Part shown: positions 19,124 through 28,589 of the stretch, in pieces
Layout: each line of letters starts with the position of its first letter
Position numbering within the stretch: the stretch's first letter is position 1
Assembly: GCF_947489565.1 (NCBI RefSeq)
Contig: NZ_CANLEA010000020.1
Coordinates: 1-64,000, forward strand
From: an uncultured Kordia sp.
GTDB taxonomy: Bacteria > Bacteroidota > Bacteroidia > Flavobacteriales > Flavobacteriaceae
DNA: 64,000 nucleotides
Direction of reading: 5' to 3'
Notes under the pieces: model-generated
Told to the model about the DNA's origin: nothing
The model's input: only the letters and a program-made list of their open reading frames with translations
Database searches by the model: none
Position numbers and translations under genes: made by a program

Positions 19124-20245
19124 TTACAAACCTAGTTTAGAGCGTAAAGCTTTTGGAAGTGCATCTTTGTGTACCATTACAGAAATAGTTTTCAACCTAA
19201 AAAAGGATTCACTCATATTCACATGTCCATCATTTGGTACACGTTTGGTATTGCTTCCCCAAGAATTTTTTACACGGAAATATTCGTTTCCATTTTGATC
19301 TGTAGCCAATCCTGTAATATGCATTAAATGATCGTCTGTCGTAGTGAAATTTTCAAATTCTTGCTGACGATATCTTTCTGAAATTGACTTTTCTTTTCGA
19401 ACTTCTCCAGTAAAACTTTTTCTATCTGCAACAGGAGTTTCCGGAATGGTTGCAATTCCATATTTTGCTGAAAATGTAGCTTCAGAAACATCACAATCCA
19501 ATTCAACTGTATAACCAGTTTTTAAAGCATTTTTAGTCACAGCAACCAATTCGTCCAAAGTCACATTATAAAAACTTCCGTTTGAAAAATTATCAGGAAT
19601 ATTCAAAATAAACGATTTATAATATGGCTGGTGTGTAAACGAAGTAATGGTCACATAATCATCCGGATTAATCTTTGTCATTTCCAAGAATGATTGTGGC
19701 GTATATGTTTTTCCATCATACAAAAATGATGCTGGACGTTCACCTAAATAAATATCCAATACACTTTCAATAGCACGTTTCCAGTTCAATGATAATTTTT
19801 TACCAGGATTTTTTATGTATGCATTTAGCATCGCTTTTAAAACAGCAATCATTTCTACATGATTGTGCGTTTCTTGTAAAATTTGTAAACCTGAATAGGC
19901 ACTGTTAGGAACCAAACCGTTCGATTTTACAGCATTCATTACATCATGTGCCAATCCACCTTCGCTGAATTGTGCTTTTCCTTGTCGCATCACATAATTC
20001 CATGCTTTTTTCGGATATGTATTTCGTACATTATACATTTCCGAAATATCAATCTGCTTTCCTGTCAATCGTATAATTTCAGATTCCAAAAATGAAGAAG
20101 CCGAAAAACTCCAACAAGTTCCAGTACGCCCTTGACTTATTACAGGCGTTGCTTCTAAATCTACCGTAGTTTTGAATTGATAATCTTGTGCAAATGTTAC
20201 AAACGTGAAACAGCTTAAAAAAGCAGCTAAAAGAATTTTTTTCAT
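19124..20245 (-). CDS. Secreted C1-family cysteine peptidase (bleomycin hydrolase/PepC type)
   Basis: Signal peptide (ILLAAFLSCFTFVTFAQ), then a papain-fold peptidase of 373 residues. The active-site Cys is in SQGRTGTCWSFSASSFLES near residue 45, the His in DDHLMHITGLA near 315 and the Asn in YFRVKNSWGSN near 335, so the triad is intact. The order and spacing fit the C1B group, but the signal peptide makes it periplasmic or secreted, unlike cytoplasmic PepC. It precedes the membrane protein gene at 17831-19093 on the same strand. Confidence 0.88.
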   Translation of the reverse strand: MKKILLAAFLSCFTFVTFAQDYQFKTTVDLEATPVISQGRTGTCWSFSASSFLESEIIRLTGKQIDISEMYNVRNTYPKKAWNYVMRQGKAQFSEGGLAHDVMNAVKSNGLVPNSAYSGLQILQETHNHVEMIAVLKAMLNAYIKNPGKKLSLNWKRAIESVLDIYLGERPASFLYDGKTYTPQSFLEMTKINPDDYVTITSFTHQPYYKSFILNIPDNFSNGSFYNVTLDELVAVTKNALKTGYTVELDCDVSEATFSAKYGIATIPETPVADRKSFTGEVRKEKSISERYRQQEFENFTTTDDHLMHITGLATDQNGNEYFRVKNSWGSNTKRVPNDGHVNMSESFFRLKTISVMVHKDALPKALRSKLGL

Positions 20246-20337
20246 GAGAAATTTTAGTGTTTACGAACAAGAATTTGAACCGCGAAATTCTTGATAACTG
20301 TGTAAAATGAATTATTTTTACGCAAAATACTAAAAAT

Positions 20338-21177
20338 ATGAGTAAACCAGATTGGAAAACAGCAAAAGAGTACGATGATATTACCTATAAAAAAGCAGAT
20401 GGTGTCGCAAGAATTGCTTTTAACAGACCAGATGTGCGAAATGCATTTCGTCCGCATACGACTAGCGAATTATTAGATGCTTTCAGAGACGCACATGAAG
20501 ATGTAACTATTGGTGTGGTATTGCTTTCTGCAGAAGGTCCATCGTCAAAAGATGGTGTCTATTCTTTTTGTAGCGGAGGCGATCAAAAAGCACGTGGACA
20601 TCAAGGATATGTTGGACAAGACGGTTACCATAGATTGAATATTTTGGAAGTACAACGTCTAATTCGTTTTATGCCAAAAGCCGTGATTTGCGTTGTGCCA
20701 GGTTGGGCAGTTGGTGGCGGACATAGTTTGCATGTAGTTTGCGATTTAACCTTGGCAAGTAAAGAACATGCCATTTTTAAGCAAACTGATGCTGATGTAA
20801 CAAGTTTTGACGCTGGTTATGGTTCTGCGTATTTAGCGAAAATGGTAGGACAGAAAAAAGCACGCGAAATCTTTTTCTTGGGAAGAAACTACTCTGCACA
20901 AGAAGCCTATGAAATGGGCATGGTCAATGCGGTAATTCCACATGATGAGTTGGAAGATACAGCTTTTGAATGGGCGCAAGAAATCTTAGCAAAATCGCCA
21001 ACATCTATCAAAATGTTGAAGTTCGCGATGAATTTAACCGATGACGGAATGGTTGGACAACAAGTATTTGCAGGAGAAGCAACACGTTTAGCGTATATGA
21101 CTGACGAAGCCAAAGAAGGACGCGATGCATTCTTAGAAAAGCGTAAGCCAAACTTTGAGAAAAAGTGGATTCCTTGA
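20338..21177 (+). CDS. menB: 1,4-dihydroxy-2-naphthoyl-CoA synthase
   Basis: A crotonase-fold enzyme that cyclises o-succinylbenzoyl-CoA in menaquinone synthesis. The 279 residues include IAFNRPDVRNAFRP near 25, FCSGGDQKARG near 78 and VPGWAVGGGHSLHVVCDLTLAS near 120-141 (oxyanion glycines). D/T-rich TSFDAGYGSAYLAKMVGQKKARE follows at about 160, and the tail ends FEKKWIP, the usual MenB C-terminus. Full length. It stands about 6 kb from menD, with accessory genes in between. Confidence 0.97.
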   Translation: MSKPDWKTAKEYDDITYKKADGVARIAFNRPDVRNAFRPHTTSELLDAFRDAHEDVTIGVVLLSAEGPSSKDGVYSFCSGGDQKARGHQGYVGQDGYHRLNILEVQRLIRFMPKAVICVVPGWAVGGGHSLHVVCDLTLASKEHAIFKQTDADVTSFDAGYGSAYLAKMVGQKKAREIFFLGRNYSAQEAYEMGMVNAVIPHDELEDTAFEWAQEILAKSPTSIKMLKFAMNLTDDGMVGQQVFAGEATRLAYMTDEAKEGRDAFLEKRKPNFEKKWIP

Positions 21178-21218
21178 TTTAGTTGCTAGTTGTTGGTTGT
21201 TTGTTTTTAGAAACTGTC

Positions 21219-21238
21219 ATTCCTGCGGAGGCAGGAAT
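21219..21238. repeat. Small perfect hairpin 3' of menB
   Basis: ATTCCTGC (21219-21226) and GCAGGAAT (21231-21238) around GGAG. This is the TCATTCCTGC-GCAGGAATCC word often dispersed in Bacteroidetes genomes. It probably ends or stabilises the menB transcript, though no T run follows. Confidence 0.55.
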
Positions 21239-21280
21239 CCATTCTTTATAAATTAATTATTTCAATATTTTTTGAATACC

Positions 21281-21288
21281 TACGTTTG
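21281..21288 (+). promoter_or_regulatory. Candidate Bacteroidetes -7 box
   Basis: TACGTTTG matches the Bacteroidetes TAnnTTTG consensus and lies 28 bp upstream of the ATG at 21316. A clear -33 TTTG at the right distance is not evident, so this is tentative. Confidence 0.4.
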
Positions 21289-21315
21289 TAGTGTATACAC
21301 TAATCGACTCACACA

Positions 21316-21918
21316 ATGAAAAAGTTCATAGTTTCTATGTTTTTGTTGTCTTTCTTTATAGGAATTGGACAAAATACAGATCGTAAATTTGAAATCGGAT
21401 TGCATTTTCCATTATCTACAGGAGATAACTTTATGGTATTTGCTTATGATGGTTTGATAGGTTTAGATTTTAGATATCAATTTGCAGATACGGAACTGAT
21501 TTCTCCAAAACTGGCATTCTCAGTTGATTATTTCAATTATAACTTTGTAGATGATGTAAATGGTGGTGCTTTTGTGTTGAAACCAAAACTGATTGGTGAA
21601 TTCAATTTAAACAGTCTGCCACAATTCAAACCCTATGTTTCGTTGGGTTGGAGTGTATTTACGACTTCTTTGAATGCTGCCAATGCAAATTTTGATTTTG
21701 GAAGTCCTAATCCTGTCATTCAGCCTAATGGTGATCGATTTAACGATACGCAAAACGGTATCAATTGGGGATTTGGCGCCGCGTACGATCTTACGGAAAC
21801 ATTCTTTGTTGAGGTTTCTGCCGATTTTATCAAGTTAGATTTAGATGGAAATACTTCTGGAAATCGTTATAACGAAAACATTCATACGGTGAATATGGGC
21901 GTTGGATTGAGGTTTTGA
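21316..21918 (+). CDS. Outer membrane beta-barrel protein
   Basis: Signal peptide (FIVSMFLLSFFIGIGQ), then about 180 residues of alternating short amphipathic strands (FEIGLHFPLSTGD, LIGLDFRYQF, LGWSVFTTS, NWGFGAAYDLTETFFVEVSADF), ending on VNMGVGLRF with a terminal Phe, typical of small OmpW/OmpX-like barrels. The function is unknown; predicted to sit in the outer membrane. Single gene with a candidate -7 promoter element upstream. Confidence 0.78.
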   Translation: MKKFIVSMFLLSFFIGIGQNTDRKFEIGLHFPLSTGDNFMVFAYDGLIGLDFRYQFADTELISPKLAFSVDYFNYNFVDDVNGGAFVLKPKLIGEFNLNSLPQFKPYVSLGWSVFTTSLNAANANFDFGSPNPVIQPNGDRFNDTQNGINWGFGAAYDLTETFFVEVSADFIKLDLDGNTSGNRYNENIHTVNMGVGLRF

Positions 21919-21959
21919 TTCTTGAAATTTTAAATGCTAAATGTTGAATTTTAAATTGA

Positions 21960-22178
21960 GAAGTTTCAAATGTCAATTCGAGCGCAGTCGAGAATAGTTT
22001 TGAAATAAAGTACTTCTCGATACAATTTTTCTGCGAAAAATCACTCGAAGTGACGTTTTTTGCTTGAAATAAAAATGATACTTTTTAAGAGTTAAGATCC
22101 AAGACTCAAAAATCTAACTGCGAAGCAGTCTAATATCTAACAGCGTTAGCGGTCTAACAGCAAAGCGTGTCTAAAAAC
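21960..22178. repeat. Composite intergenic repeat abutting the 22179 gene
   Basis: It contains a TCGAGCGCAGTCGAGA word (about 21978), a TTCTCGATACAATTTTT ... TCACTCGAAGTGACG palindromic element (about 22003-22053) shared with the 1-691 array, and tandem words TCTAACTGCGAAGCAG / TCTAACAGCAAAGCG that run up to within 10 bp of the gene's stop codon. Confidence 0.8.
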
Positions 22179-23000
22179 CTATTCCGCCTTCTTCACCACA
22201 AACGTTTCCCAACCATCATAATTTCCATTCATCTCTTTGGCAAGATTGATGAGTTCCGTAGTGAATTTCATGGTGTTTTCTAAAGTCACAGAATTGTCGC
22301 GATAAAACTTGACTTCATGAGGAAATTTATCATTCTTAACTTTCTTCTTATATGCTATAGTATACGAAAGTTTTTGAACAGCATCTGCAAACAAGTTCAT
22401 TTCGTTGATAGTTGAAAACGTAGCATAATGCTCAATTTTCCTAGGTTTTACAACATCATCTCCCGCGTTTTTTAATTGAATTACAGTATCGCGATTGGAC
22501 ATGAAATTTTTGATTTCGTCATTCGGATATAAAAAATTGATATACAAATCCCAAGCAGGATCAGACTTTACAAAGACTTCATATTTTTCACCACGAAACT
22601 TATTTCTAAACAATTTGTCGATATGACGTTCAATATCAGAAGCATCTTTTACATAATAATACTCAAAACGACTTCCGTCATACATAAATGAACCTACATA
22701 ATAACTTTCGTCAGCAACCGATTGCATTTTATCATAAATAGCGTCTTTGATTCGGTATAATTTCTTCAACTTATTCCCAACAGGAAAGTCACTTTCTTTG
22801 GTAACTTTATATTTAATTTTTACATAAAAAAGAAAGTCGTATGCGTTGATAGGCGCTTTTTCAATCAAATCCATTCGCAAATTTGTAGAACTTACACCTT
22901 GTTCTTGTTTGGCTTGATACGTGTTCCAAATTTGAGTTTCTTGCGCATGCACAAAACTAACAGCAAAGAAAAATAAAAAGATGCGTATAACTGTGTTCAT
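22179..23000 (-). CDS. Exported DUF695/RraB-like protein
   Basis: A 273-residue protein with a signal peptide (IFLFFFAVSFVHAQ). The middle (about 25-160) resembles DUF695 (ETQIWNTYQAKQEQG, YDFLFYVKIKYK). The C-terminal part, about 175-270, has the RraB (RNase E inhibitor) hallmark EMNGNYDGWETFVVKK. RraB itself is cytoplasmic, so an exported version cannot act on RNase E and must have another, unknown role. Its stop codon is directly followed by repeat words. Monocistronic. Confidence 0.72.
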   Translation of the reverse strand: MNTVIRIFLFFFAVSFVHAQETQIWNTYQAKQEQGVSSTNLRMDLIEKAPINAYDFLFYVKIKYKVTKESDFPVGNKLKKLYRIKDAIYDKMQSVADESYYVGSFMYDGSRFEYYYVKDASDIERHIDKLFRNKFRGEKYEVFVKSDPAWDLYINFLYPNDEIKNFMSNRDTVIQLKNAGDDVVKPRKIEHYATFSTINEMNLFADAVQKLSYTIAYKKKVKNDKFPHEVKFYRDNSVTLENTMKFTTELINLAKEMNGNYDGWETFVVKKAE

Positions 23001-23150
23001 AGACTAAAAGTAAAACTTGTTGCAATGTAAGTAAAACTCAGAATTGCGCATAAAAATTAATAGAATATTATGATTCAAACCATCGCAAAAACAATACCAA
23101 GTGTTTTTTCAATACTTTTTAAAAGTTATCTTTACAAAAATTAATTGTAC

Positions 23151-24083
23151 ATGATAAAAGCATGGTTAGCTGCTGCACGATTACGAACCTTACCATTGTC
23201 CGTTTCTGGAATTATAGTAGGTTGTTCGTTAGCCAATTTTTCAACAGGTTTACTAAATGAAACGGTTCTTGTGCAAATTCCGCGATTTGAAAAGAATTAC
23301 CTCATTTTTATACTTGCCATTCTCACAACCATCGGTTTTCAAGTATTATCAAATTTTGCCAATGATTACGGTGATGGAATTCGCGGAACAGACGAAGATA
23401 GAGAAGGAGAACAGCGTATGGTAGCTTCGGGAATTATTTCGCCAAAGCAAATGAAAAACGCCATGATTCTTACGGCTATCATAACTCTTTTACTGGCTTT
23501 AGGAGTCATTTATGTAGCTTTTGGAAGTGAAAACTTTAAGTATTCCATTCTCTTTTTATTTTTAGGAATAGCGGCTATTATTGCTGCCGTGAAATACACG
23601 GTTGGGAAAAGTGCCTATGGCTATTCTGGTTTGGGAGATATTTTTGTATTTCTATTTTTTGGATGGTTAAGTGTTGTGGGAAGCTACTTTTTATATACAA
23701 AATCATTGAATTTTGAAATTTTCTTGCCAGCAACGGCCATTGGATTGTTGAGTGTAGCTGTATTGAACTTAAACAATATGCGCGATCGTATCAAAGACAA
23801 AGCACATGGAAAAAATACCTTGGTCGTAAAAATGGGAAGTCAAAATGCAAAACTATATCATTACGCACTGATAATTGGCGCATTGGCTTGTTCGTTGCTG
23901 TACGTCAATCTACAAGGAATTCATTCTTATAAAAATTACATTTTCTTAATAGCTTTTGTACCTTTAATCATGAACATGGTTGTGGTTGGCAAAAACATCA
24001 TTCACAAAGAATTAGATCCAGAACTTAAAAAAGTGGCTTTGAGTACTTTTTTATACGCGATTTTATTCTCAATATTCAACTAA
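23151..24083 (+). CDS. menA: 1,4-dihydroxy-2-naphthoate polyprenyltransferase
   Basis: An inner-membrane UbiA-superfamily prenyltransferase that attaches the isoprenoid tail to DHNA. I chose ATG 23151 over an upstream TTG because MIKAWLAAARLRTLPLSVSG is the family N-terminus. The first Asp motif is NFANDYGDGIRGTDEDREG (N71-D83), the second LNNMRDRIKDKAHGKNT near 200. About eight transmembrane helices, 310 residues. It is followed at 17 bp by the UPF0173 hydrolase gene. Confidence 0.95.
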   Translation: MIKAWLAAARLRTLPLSVSGIIVGCSLANFSTGLLNETVLVQIPRFEKNYLIFILAILTTIGFQVLSNFANDYGDGIRGTDEDREGEQRMVASGIISPKQMKNAMILTAIITLLLALGVIYVAFGSENFKYSILFLFLGIAAIIAAVKYTVGKSAYGYSGLGDIFVFLFFGWLSVVGSYFLYTKSLNFEIFLPATAIGLLSVAVLNLNNMRDRIKDKAHGKNTLVVKMGSQNAKLYHYALIIGALACSLLYVNLQGIHSYKNYIFLIAFVPLIMNMVVVGKNIIHKELDPELKKVALSTFLYAILFSIFN

Positions 24084-24099
24084 AAAAAACAGATATAAT

Positions 24100-24777
24100 A
24101 TGAAAATCACTTATTTAGGACACGCTTCATTACATATTGAATTTAGCGAAACTTCTATTATTGTAGATCCTTTTATTTCAGGAAATCCACTAGCTGCTCA
24201 TATTGATATTAATAACTTACAAGCAGATTATATTCTAGTAACGCACGCACATCAAGATCATATTTTAGATGTAGAAGCGATTGCGAAAAATACAGGTGCA
24301 ACTATTGTATCTAATTATGAAATTGCAATGCATTATGGCGCAAAAGATTTCAACGTTTTTGCGATGAATCACGGTGGAACGTACACAACTGAAACATTTT
24401 CTGCAAAATATGTAAATGCCATTCATACATCATCGTTTCCCGATGGTTCGTATGGAGGACAACCAGGCGGATTTGTATTAACAGCCAATGGAAAATCTAT
24501 TTATATCGCAGGAGATACTGCGTTGACTTACGACATGAAACTCATTCCGATGCAAACAAAATTAGATGTAGCTATTCTACCAATTGGAGATACCTTCACA
24601 ATGGGCGTTGAAGATGCGATTATTGCTAGTGATTTTGTAGAATGCGGCAGAGTTTTAGGATATCATTACGATTCTTTTCCACCAATAGCAATAGACAAAG
24701 AAGCTGCTAAGATTAGGTTTAAAGAAAAAGCAAAATCATTGGTTTTACTTGATATAGGGAAATCTTTGAATGTATAA
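24100..24777 (+). CDS. Metal-dependent hydrolase, UPF0173 (metallo-beta-lactamase fold)
   Basis: A 225-residue cytoplasmic protein with the metallo-beta-lactamase signature HAHQDH (H49, H51, D53, H54), a later SFPDGSYGG loop, and IAGDTALTYDMKL carrying a metal-ligand Asp. The family matches UPF0173/UlaG-like hydrolases; the substrate is unknown. Its place between menA (17 bp) and menC suggests co-transcription with the menaquinone genes, as seen in related flavobacteria, without showing a role in the pathway. Confidence 0.86.
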   Translation: MKITYLGHASLHIEFSETSIIVDPFISGNPLAAHIDINNLQADYILVTHAHQDHILDVEAIAKNTGATIVSNYEIAMHYGAKDFNVFAMNHGGTYTTETFSAKYVNAIHTSSFPDGSYGGQPGGFVLTANGKSIYIAGDTALTYDMKLIPMQTKLDVAILPIGDTFTMGVEDAIIASDFVECGRVLGYHYDSFPPIAIDKEAAKIRFKEKAKSLVLLDIGKSLNV

Positions 24778-24784
24778 TTAATAA

Positions 24785-24888
24785 AATGGCATCTCGACTG
24801 CGCTCGATGTAACAAATGGAGTATAGATTGGTCTAAAATTCTAACAATTCTAATAATTCTAATAATCTAAGAAGTCTAGAAAACATAG
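24785..24888. repeat. Short repeat patch upstream of menC
   Basis: Contains ATCTCGACTGCGCTCGATGT, an instance of the dispersed GAGCGCAGTCGAGA word, and a run of TTCTAAnAA units (about 24836-24875) ending next to the menC start. Related to the TCTAA words found at gene ends elsewhere in the window. Confidence 0.65.
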
Positions 24889-25926
24889 ATGAAAGCAACT
24901 TATCACAAACATATTTTAGATTTTAAACGACCAAGCGGAACATCGCGCGGCATATTAAAACAAAAAGAAACTTGGTTTATCCAGCTTTTTTCAGAAGGAA
25001 AACAAGGAATAGGAGAGTGCGGAATTTTACGAAGTTTGAGTATTGATGATGTGCCTGAATATGAAGAGAAATTACGTTGGACTTGTGAAAACATCACTTT
25101 AGGAGAAGAAGCGCTATTGCAAGCATTAATCGAGTTTCCATCAATTCAGTTTGGCGTAGAGCAAGCATTTCGTTCTTTAGGCTCAACTTCACCTTATATT
25201 TTGCATCCATCAGCATTTACCGAAGGTAACGAAGCTATTGATATCAATGGTTTAATTTGGATGGGCGATGCAACATTTATGAAATCGCAAATCAAAGAGA
25301 AACTTGCCGCAGGTTTTTCCTGTATTAAAATGAAGATTGGTGCTATTGATTTTGAAACAGAACTCAAATTATTACAAAGTATTCGCAATGAATATTCTGT
25401 AAACGATATAGAATTACGCGTAGATGCCAATGGCGCATTTACATCTGAAAACGCCTTAGAAAAGCTCAAACGCTTGTCTCAACTGGATTTACATTCTATA
25501 GAACAACCGATCAAGCAAGGACAATTGGAAGAAATGGCCAGACTTTGCGAAATGACACCATTACCAATTGCTTTAGATGAAGAATTGATTGGTGTTTTTC
25601 ATACATCTGACAAACAAAAAGTATTGGAAACCATTCAGCCACAATTCATTATCTTGAAACCCAGTTTAGTTGGCGGTTATGCCGGAAGTAACGAATGGAT
25701 TTCGTTGGCAGCCAAACAAAATATCGATTGGTGGATTACAAGTGCTTTAGAAAGCAATATTGGTTTAAATGCTATTGCACAATGGACGCATACCTTGCAA
25801 AGTGCGTTGCCACAAGGTTTGGGAACAGGCGGTTTGTATACCAACAATTTTGATTCACCACTAAACATACAAAACGGCGCATTGCATTACAATCCTGAAA
25901 TGTCGTGGGACGTACCATATTTATAA
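24889..25926 (+). CDS. menC: o-Succinylbenzoate synthase
   Basis: An enolase-superfamily enzyme dehydrating SHCHC to o-succinylbenzoate. The 345 residues carry the catalytic lysine pair in CIKMKIG (K147/K149), metal ligands D179 (RVDANGAF), E205 (IEQP) and D230 (ALDEEL), and the second base K257 (ILKPSLVGG). This is the complete muconate-lactonizing-type active site. It is followed within 11 bp by the CPBP protease gene. Confidence 0.95.
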   Translation: MKATYHKHILDFKRPSGTSRGILKQKETWFIQLFSEGKQGIGECGILRSLSIDDVPEYEEKLRWTCENITLGEEALLQALIEFPSIQFGVEQAFRSLGSTSPYILHPSAFTEGNEAIDINGLIWMGDATFMKSQIKEKLAAGFSCIKMKIGAIDFETELKLLQSIRNEYSVNDIELRVDANGAFTSENALEKLKRLSQLDLHSIEQPIKQGQLEEMARLCEMTPLPIALDEELIGVFHTSDKQKVLETIQPQFIILKPSLVGGYAGSNEWISLAAKQNIDWWITSALESNIGLNAIAQWTHTLQSALPQGLGTGGLYTNNFDSPLNIQNGALHYNPEMSWDVPYL

Positions 25927-25937
25927 AAAACAGAAAC

Positions 25938-26882
25938 ATGTTTATACAACAAGCTTACAAAGGAGATAACGCCAATTGGAAAGTGATTCTTACCAGCATA
26001 TTGATGCTTGCAATTTTTATAGTAAACATTATTTATGTATTGTTTGGAGATATTGACACTGCAAAACAAATGGAAGAAATGTACCAACAAGTGTCCAATA
26101 AAAACTTTTGGTTTGTTGTGAACTTATCCTTTTTTGTATTTCTCTTATTGATGCTTTTCGGATTGGTTATTTATTTACATAAACGAAGTCTTGTTTCGTT
26201 GACGACAGCGCGCAGTAAGGTCGATTTAAAACGAATTGCCTTTTCTTTCGGATTGGTACTTTTTTTAGGAATTGCTTCTTTTGCTGTAGAATGTTATCTG
26301 TATCCAGGAATGGTTGTGTTGGACTTTAAACCTGTGAGTTTCTTTATGTTGATTGTATTGAGTTTGATACTTTTTCCTTTTCAAATTGGTTTTGAAGAAT
26401 ACTTATTCAGAGGATATTTCATGCAACAAATCGGAATTCTTGCCAGAAATAGATGGTTTCCGTTACTGCTGACTTCGGTTACGTTTGGTTTGTTACATTC
26501 TGCAAATCCTGAAGTAGCAACGATGGGTGGAGTTACGATGATATTTTATATAGGAACAGGTTTGTTTTTAGGAATCATGACCTTAATGGATGAAGGTTTG
26601 GAACTGGCATTAGGATTTCATTTTGCAAACAACTTTTTAGCTGCAACACTAGCTACTGCAGAATATTCTAGCTTGCGAACCGATTCGTTATTTAAGTACG
26701 TTCCGCAAGAAAGCTCACCATCATTTTTTCATATTTTGGTTCCGATTGTCATTGCATATCCAATTATCTTGCTCATTTTTACAAAAAAATACAAATGGAC
26801 GCATTGGAAAGAAAAGCTATTCGGTCGCGTGCCAAGTGCTTCCGAAAGTACGGTTGTACTTGAAGCTCCATTTAAAAATTAA
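25938..26882 (+). CDS. CPBP (CAAX-like) intramembrane metalloprotease
   Basis: A polytopic inner-membrane protein of 314 residues when started at ATG 25938; an upstream in-frame start would overlap menC and is less likely. The Abi/CPBP motifs are present: EEYLFRGYF (EExxxR), FGLLHSANPE and HFANNFLA, which carry the Glu, Arg and His residues of the active site. The substrate is unknown. It lies 11 bp behind menC and is probably co-transcribed. Confidence 0.9.
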   Translation: MFIQQAYKGDNANWKVILTSILMLAIFIVNIIYVLFGDIDTAKQMEEMYQQVSNKNFWFVVNLSFFVFLLLMLFGLVIYLHKRSLVSLTTARSKVDLKRIAFSFGLVLFLGIASFAVECYLYPGMVVLDFKPVSFFMLIVLSLILFPFQIGFEEYLFRGYFMQQIGILARNRWFPLLLTSVTFGLLHSANPEVATMGGVTMIFYIGTGLFLGIMTLMDEGLELALGFHFANNFLAATLATAEYSSLRTDSLFKYVPQESSPSFFHILVPIVIAYPIILLIFTKKYKWTHWKEKLFGRVPSASESTVVLEAPFKN

Positions 26883-26961
26883 AAAATTAAGGTTGTAAAA
26901 AATTTTGAAGTGATGCTGTCTTACAACCAAATACTATAGTTTAATAAAAATAAATACAGTT

Positions 26962-27366
26962 ATGGATTCTACCCAATCTGATATGCTCTTTGTCATTGTA
27001 ATTATTACCGTATGTGTGATCATTGTCGCTGGACTTTTTAAAACGATCAATGAAAAAGTACTTAACAATCGTGCTCCTGTACTTGAAATTCCTGTAAAAG
27101 TGGTTGAAAAGAGAGTACAAAGACGCAATAGAAACAAGAATCATTCTAGAAATGTATTCAAAGTAATTTTTGAAGATTTAGACACGGCAGAACGACATAC
27201 ATTTTCGGTAACTGAATCAGAATTTGATCAAATGGTAGAAAATGATATTGGCTATTTAAGTTATCAGCGAAAGCGTTTCCATGCTTTTCAACGAGACGAA
27301 CTCGCCGCAGAATTTGAAGATGAGGTTTCTTCAAAAGATGGTTCGCAATTTAAGATTGAAGAATAG
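26962..27366 (+). CDS. DUF2500-like membrane-anchored protein
   Basis: 134 residues: one N-terminal transmembrane segment (MLFVIVIITVCVIIVAGLF, about 8-26), then a small beta domain (IPVKVVEKRVQRR, NVFKVIFEDLDTAERHTFSV, DIGYLSYQRKRFHAFQRDE) that resembles the DUF2500 pattern, and an acidic tail. Function unknown. It starts a short run of same-strand genes (26962-28583) of unclear role. Confidence 0.6.
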   Translation: MDSTQSDMLFVIVIITVCVIIVAGLFKTINEKVLNNRAPVLEIPVKVVEKRVQRRNRNKNHSRNVFKVIFEDLDTAERHTFSVTESEFDQMVENDIGYLSYQRKRFHAFQRDELAAEFEDEVSSKDGSQFKIEE

Positions 27367-27406
27367 TGAAAGTAGCAATTGAAATCATAATGTTAAGATT
27401 GAAAAG

Positions 27407-27856
27407 ATGAGTTTTATAAGTAAATTTTTTAATAAAGAAAAAGTACAGTGTCCACGATGTTTAGGAAAAGGACATGTAGATTTGGACGATATAAAACGCT
27501 TAAACAAAGAATTGAAATGGCTTCCCGGTTCGTGTGCTTATTGTAATGGAAAAGGAAAAGTGAAACCTGAATTAATTTCTAAAATCGCAGTTGATACTAC
27601 ATATTTAACCACCGATTTATCTACTGAAGAAAGAAAGAAACTCATTGCCCATGACGAATTAGCTGTATTAAAAGCAGCATATCACGATATTCATACAGAC
27701 AGTTTTATTGAAGAAATTACATTTTTACACTTTCAAGGAAATCTGGATTCCAACACAATTGCAGCATTTTATCAACTGAATCAAAAAGCACTGAATGCAG
27801 AAGATAAAGCGAAATTAATTGATTATATCAATGAAGTTATAGCACATAAAAAGTAG
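27407..27856 (+). CDS. Small zinc-finger protein with DnaJ-type CxxCxGxG repeats
   Basis: 149 residues. Two cysteine pairs, CPRCLGKGHVD and CAYCNGKGKV (about 16 and 43), form a DnaJ-central-domain-like zinc site. The rest is helical and acidic, with no J domain. Unknown function; possibly a chaperone adaptor. It follows the DUF2500-like gene by 40 bp and precedes the 27897 gene by 40 bp, so the three may be an operon. Confidence 0.65.
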   Translation: MSFISKFFNKEKVQCPRCLGKGHVDLDDIKRLNKELKWLPGSCAYCNGKGKVKPELISKIAVDTTYLTTDLSTEERKKLIAHDELAVLKAAYHDIHTDSFIEEITFLHFQGNLDSNTIAAFYQLNQKALNAEDKAKLIDYINEVIAHKK

Positions 27857-27896
27857 ACGCTAATTCATAAGTTAGGAATCGTAAAACAAACAATTA

Positions 27897-28583
27897 ATGA
27901 CTGATAAGGAAGAAAAAGTATTCGAAAATTCTGAAGAAATTTTTAACTGGACCTATCCTGGTGCTACGCTGTATTATAGAGATTGTGAACTTAAAAGTTC
28001 TGTAACTGAACGATACAAAGAAGGTCAAATTCTAAGAAATGGCTTTTTCCTAGATGTGAGCTGGAAAGGAGCAGGATTGGATAAAAACACCCGATTTATT
28101 GTAGCATCATCCAAAGCAGCAAAGTTATATAAAGTTAATCCGGATGTTGAAAAATATGGACATTGTTGCATTAATGCCAATAGTTACTTTAAGGTGCTGA
28201 ATATTTATAAACTAAACGGTAAAACTCAAATTTTTCTATTACATATTCCTGCAACTGGAGTCGATTTTTTTTCTAAAGTTATTTCTAATATTGACGACCA
28301 ATTTATTGAAAGAGCTAAAAAAAGCTTTGACGAAAAAATTGTAATGAGTCCGTTGCCTGAATTATTGGAAAAAACTTGGGTTGAGAGAACAAATTTCCCT
28401 GTTGGAATGGATGCTTACGACGTTTTTTACCCTCTTGATTCCTTGACACCTCTTCAAAAACAAGCTGAATCGTTATACAACGGTATCAGAAATTTAACCA
28501 ATGATACCACAGATATAAACGTATCAAAAATTACAAAAAAAGAAAGTCCCAAAGGTTTTTTTGGGAAGTTGTTTAGAAAATAA
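27897..28583 (+). CDS. Hypothetical cytoplasmic protein
   Basis: 228 residues without a signal peptide or membrane segment. I do not recognise the family. It begins with an acidic, aromatic region (FENSEEIFNWTYPGATLYYRD), is mixed alpha/beta, and ends in a basic, glycine-containing tail (KESPKGFFGKLFRK). It is third in a possible operon with 26962 and 27407 and converges on the MG2-type gene with only 6 bp between stops. Confidence 0.6.
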   Translation: MTDKEEKVFENSEEIFNWTYPGATLYYRDCELKSSVTERYKEGQILRNGFFLDVSWKGAGLDKNTRFIVASSKAAKLYKVNPDVEKYGHCCINANSYFKVLNIYKLNGKTQIFLLHIPATGVDFFSKVISNIDDQFIERAKKSFDEKIVMSPLPELLEKTWVERTNFPVGMDAYDVFYPLDSLTPLQKQAESLYNGIRNLTNDTTDINVSKITKKESPKGFFGKLFRK

Positions 28584-28589
28584 AATAAC

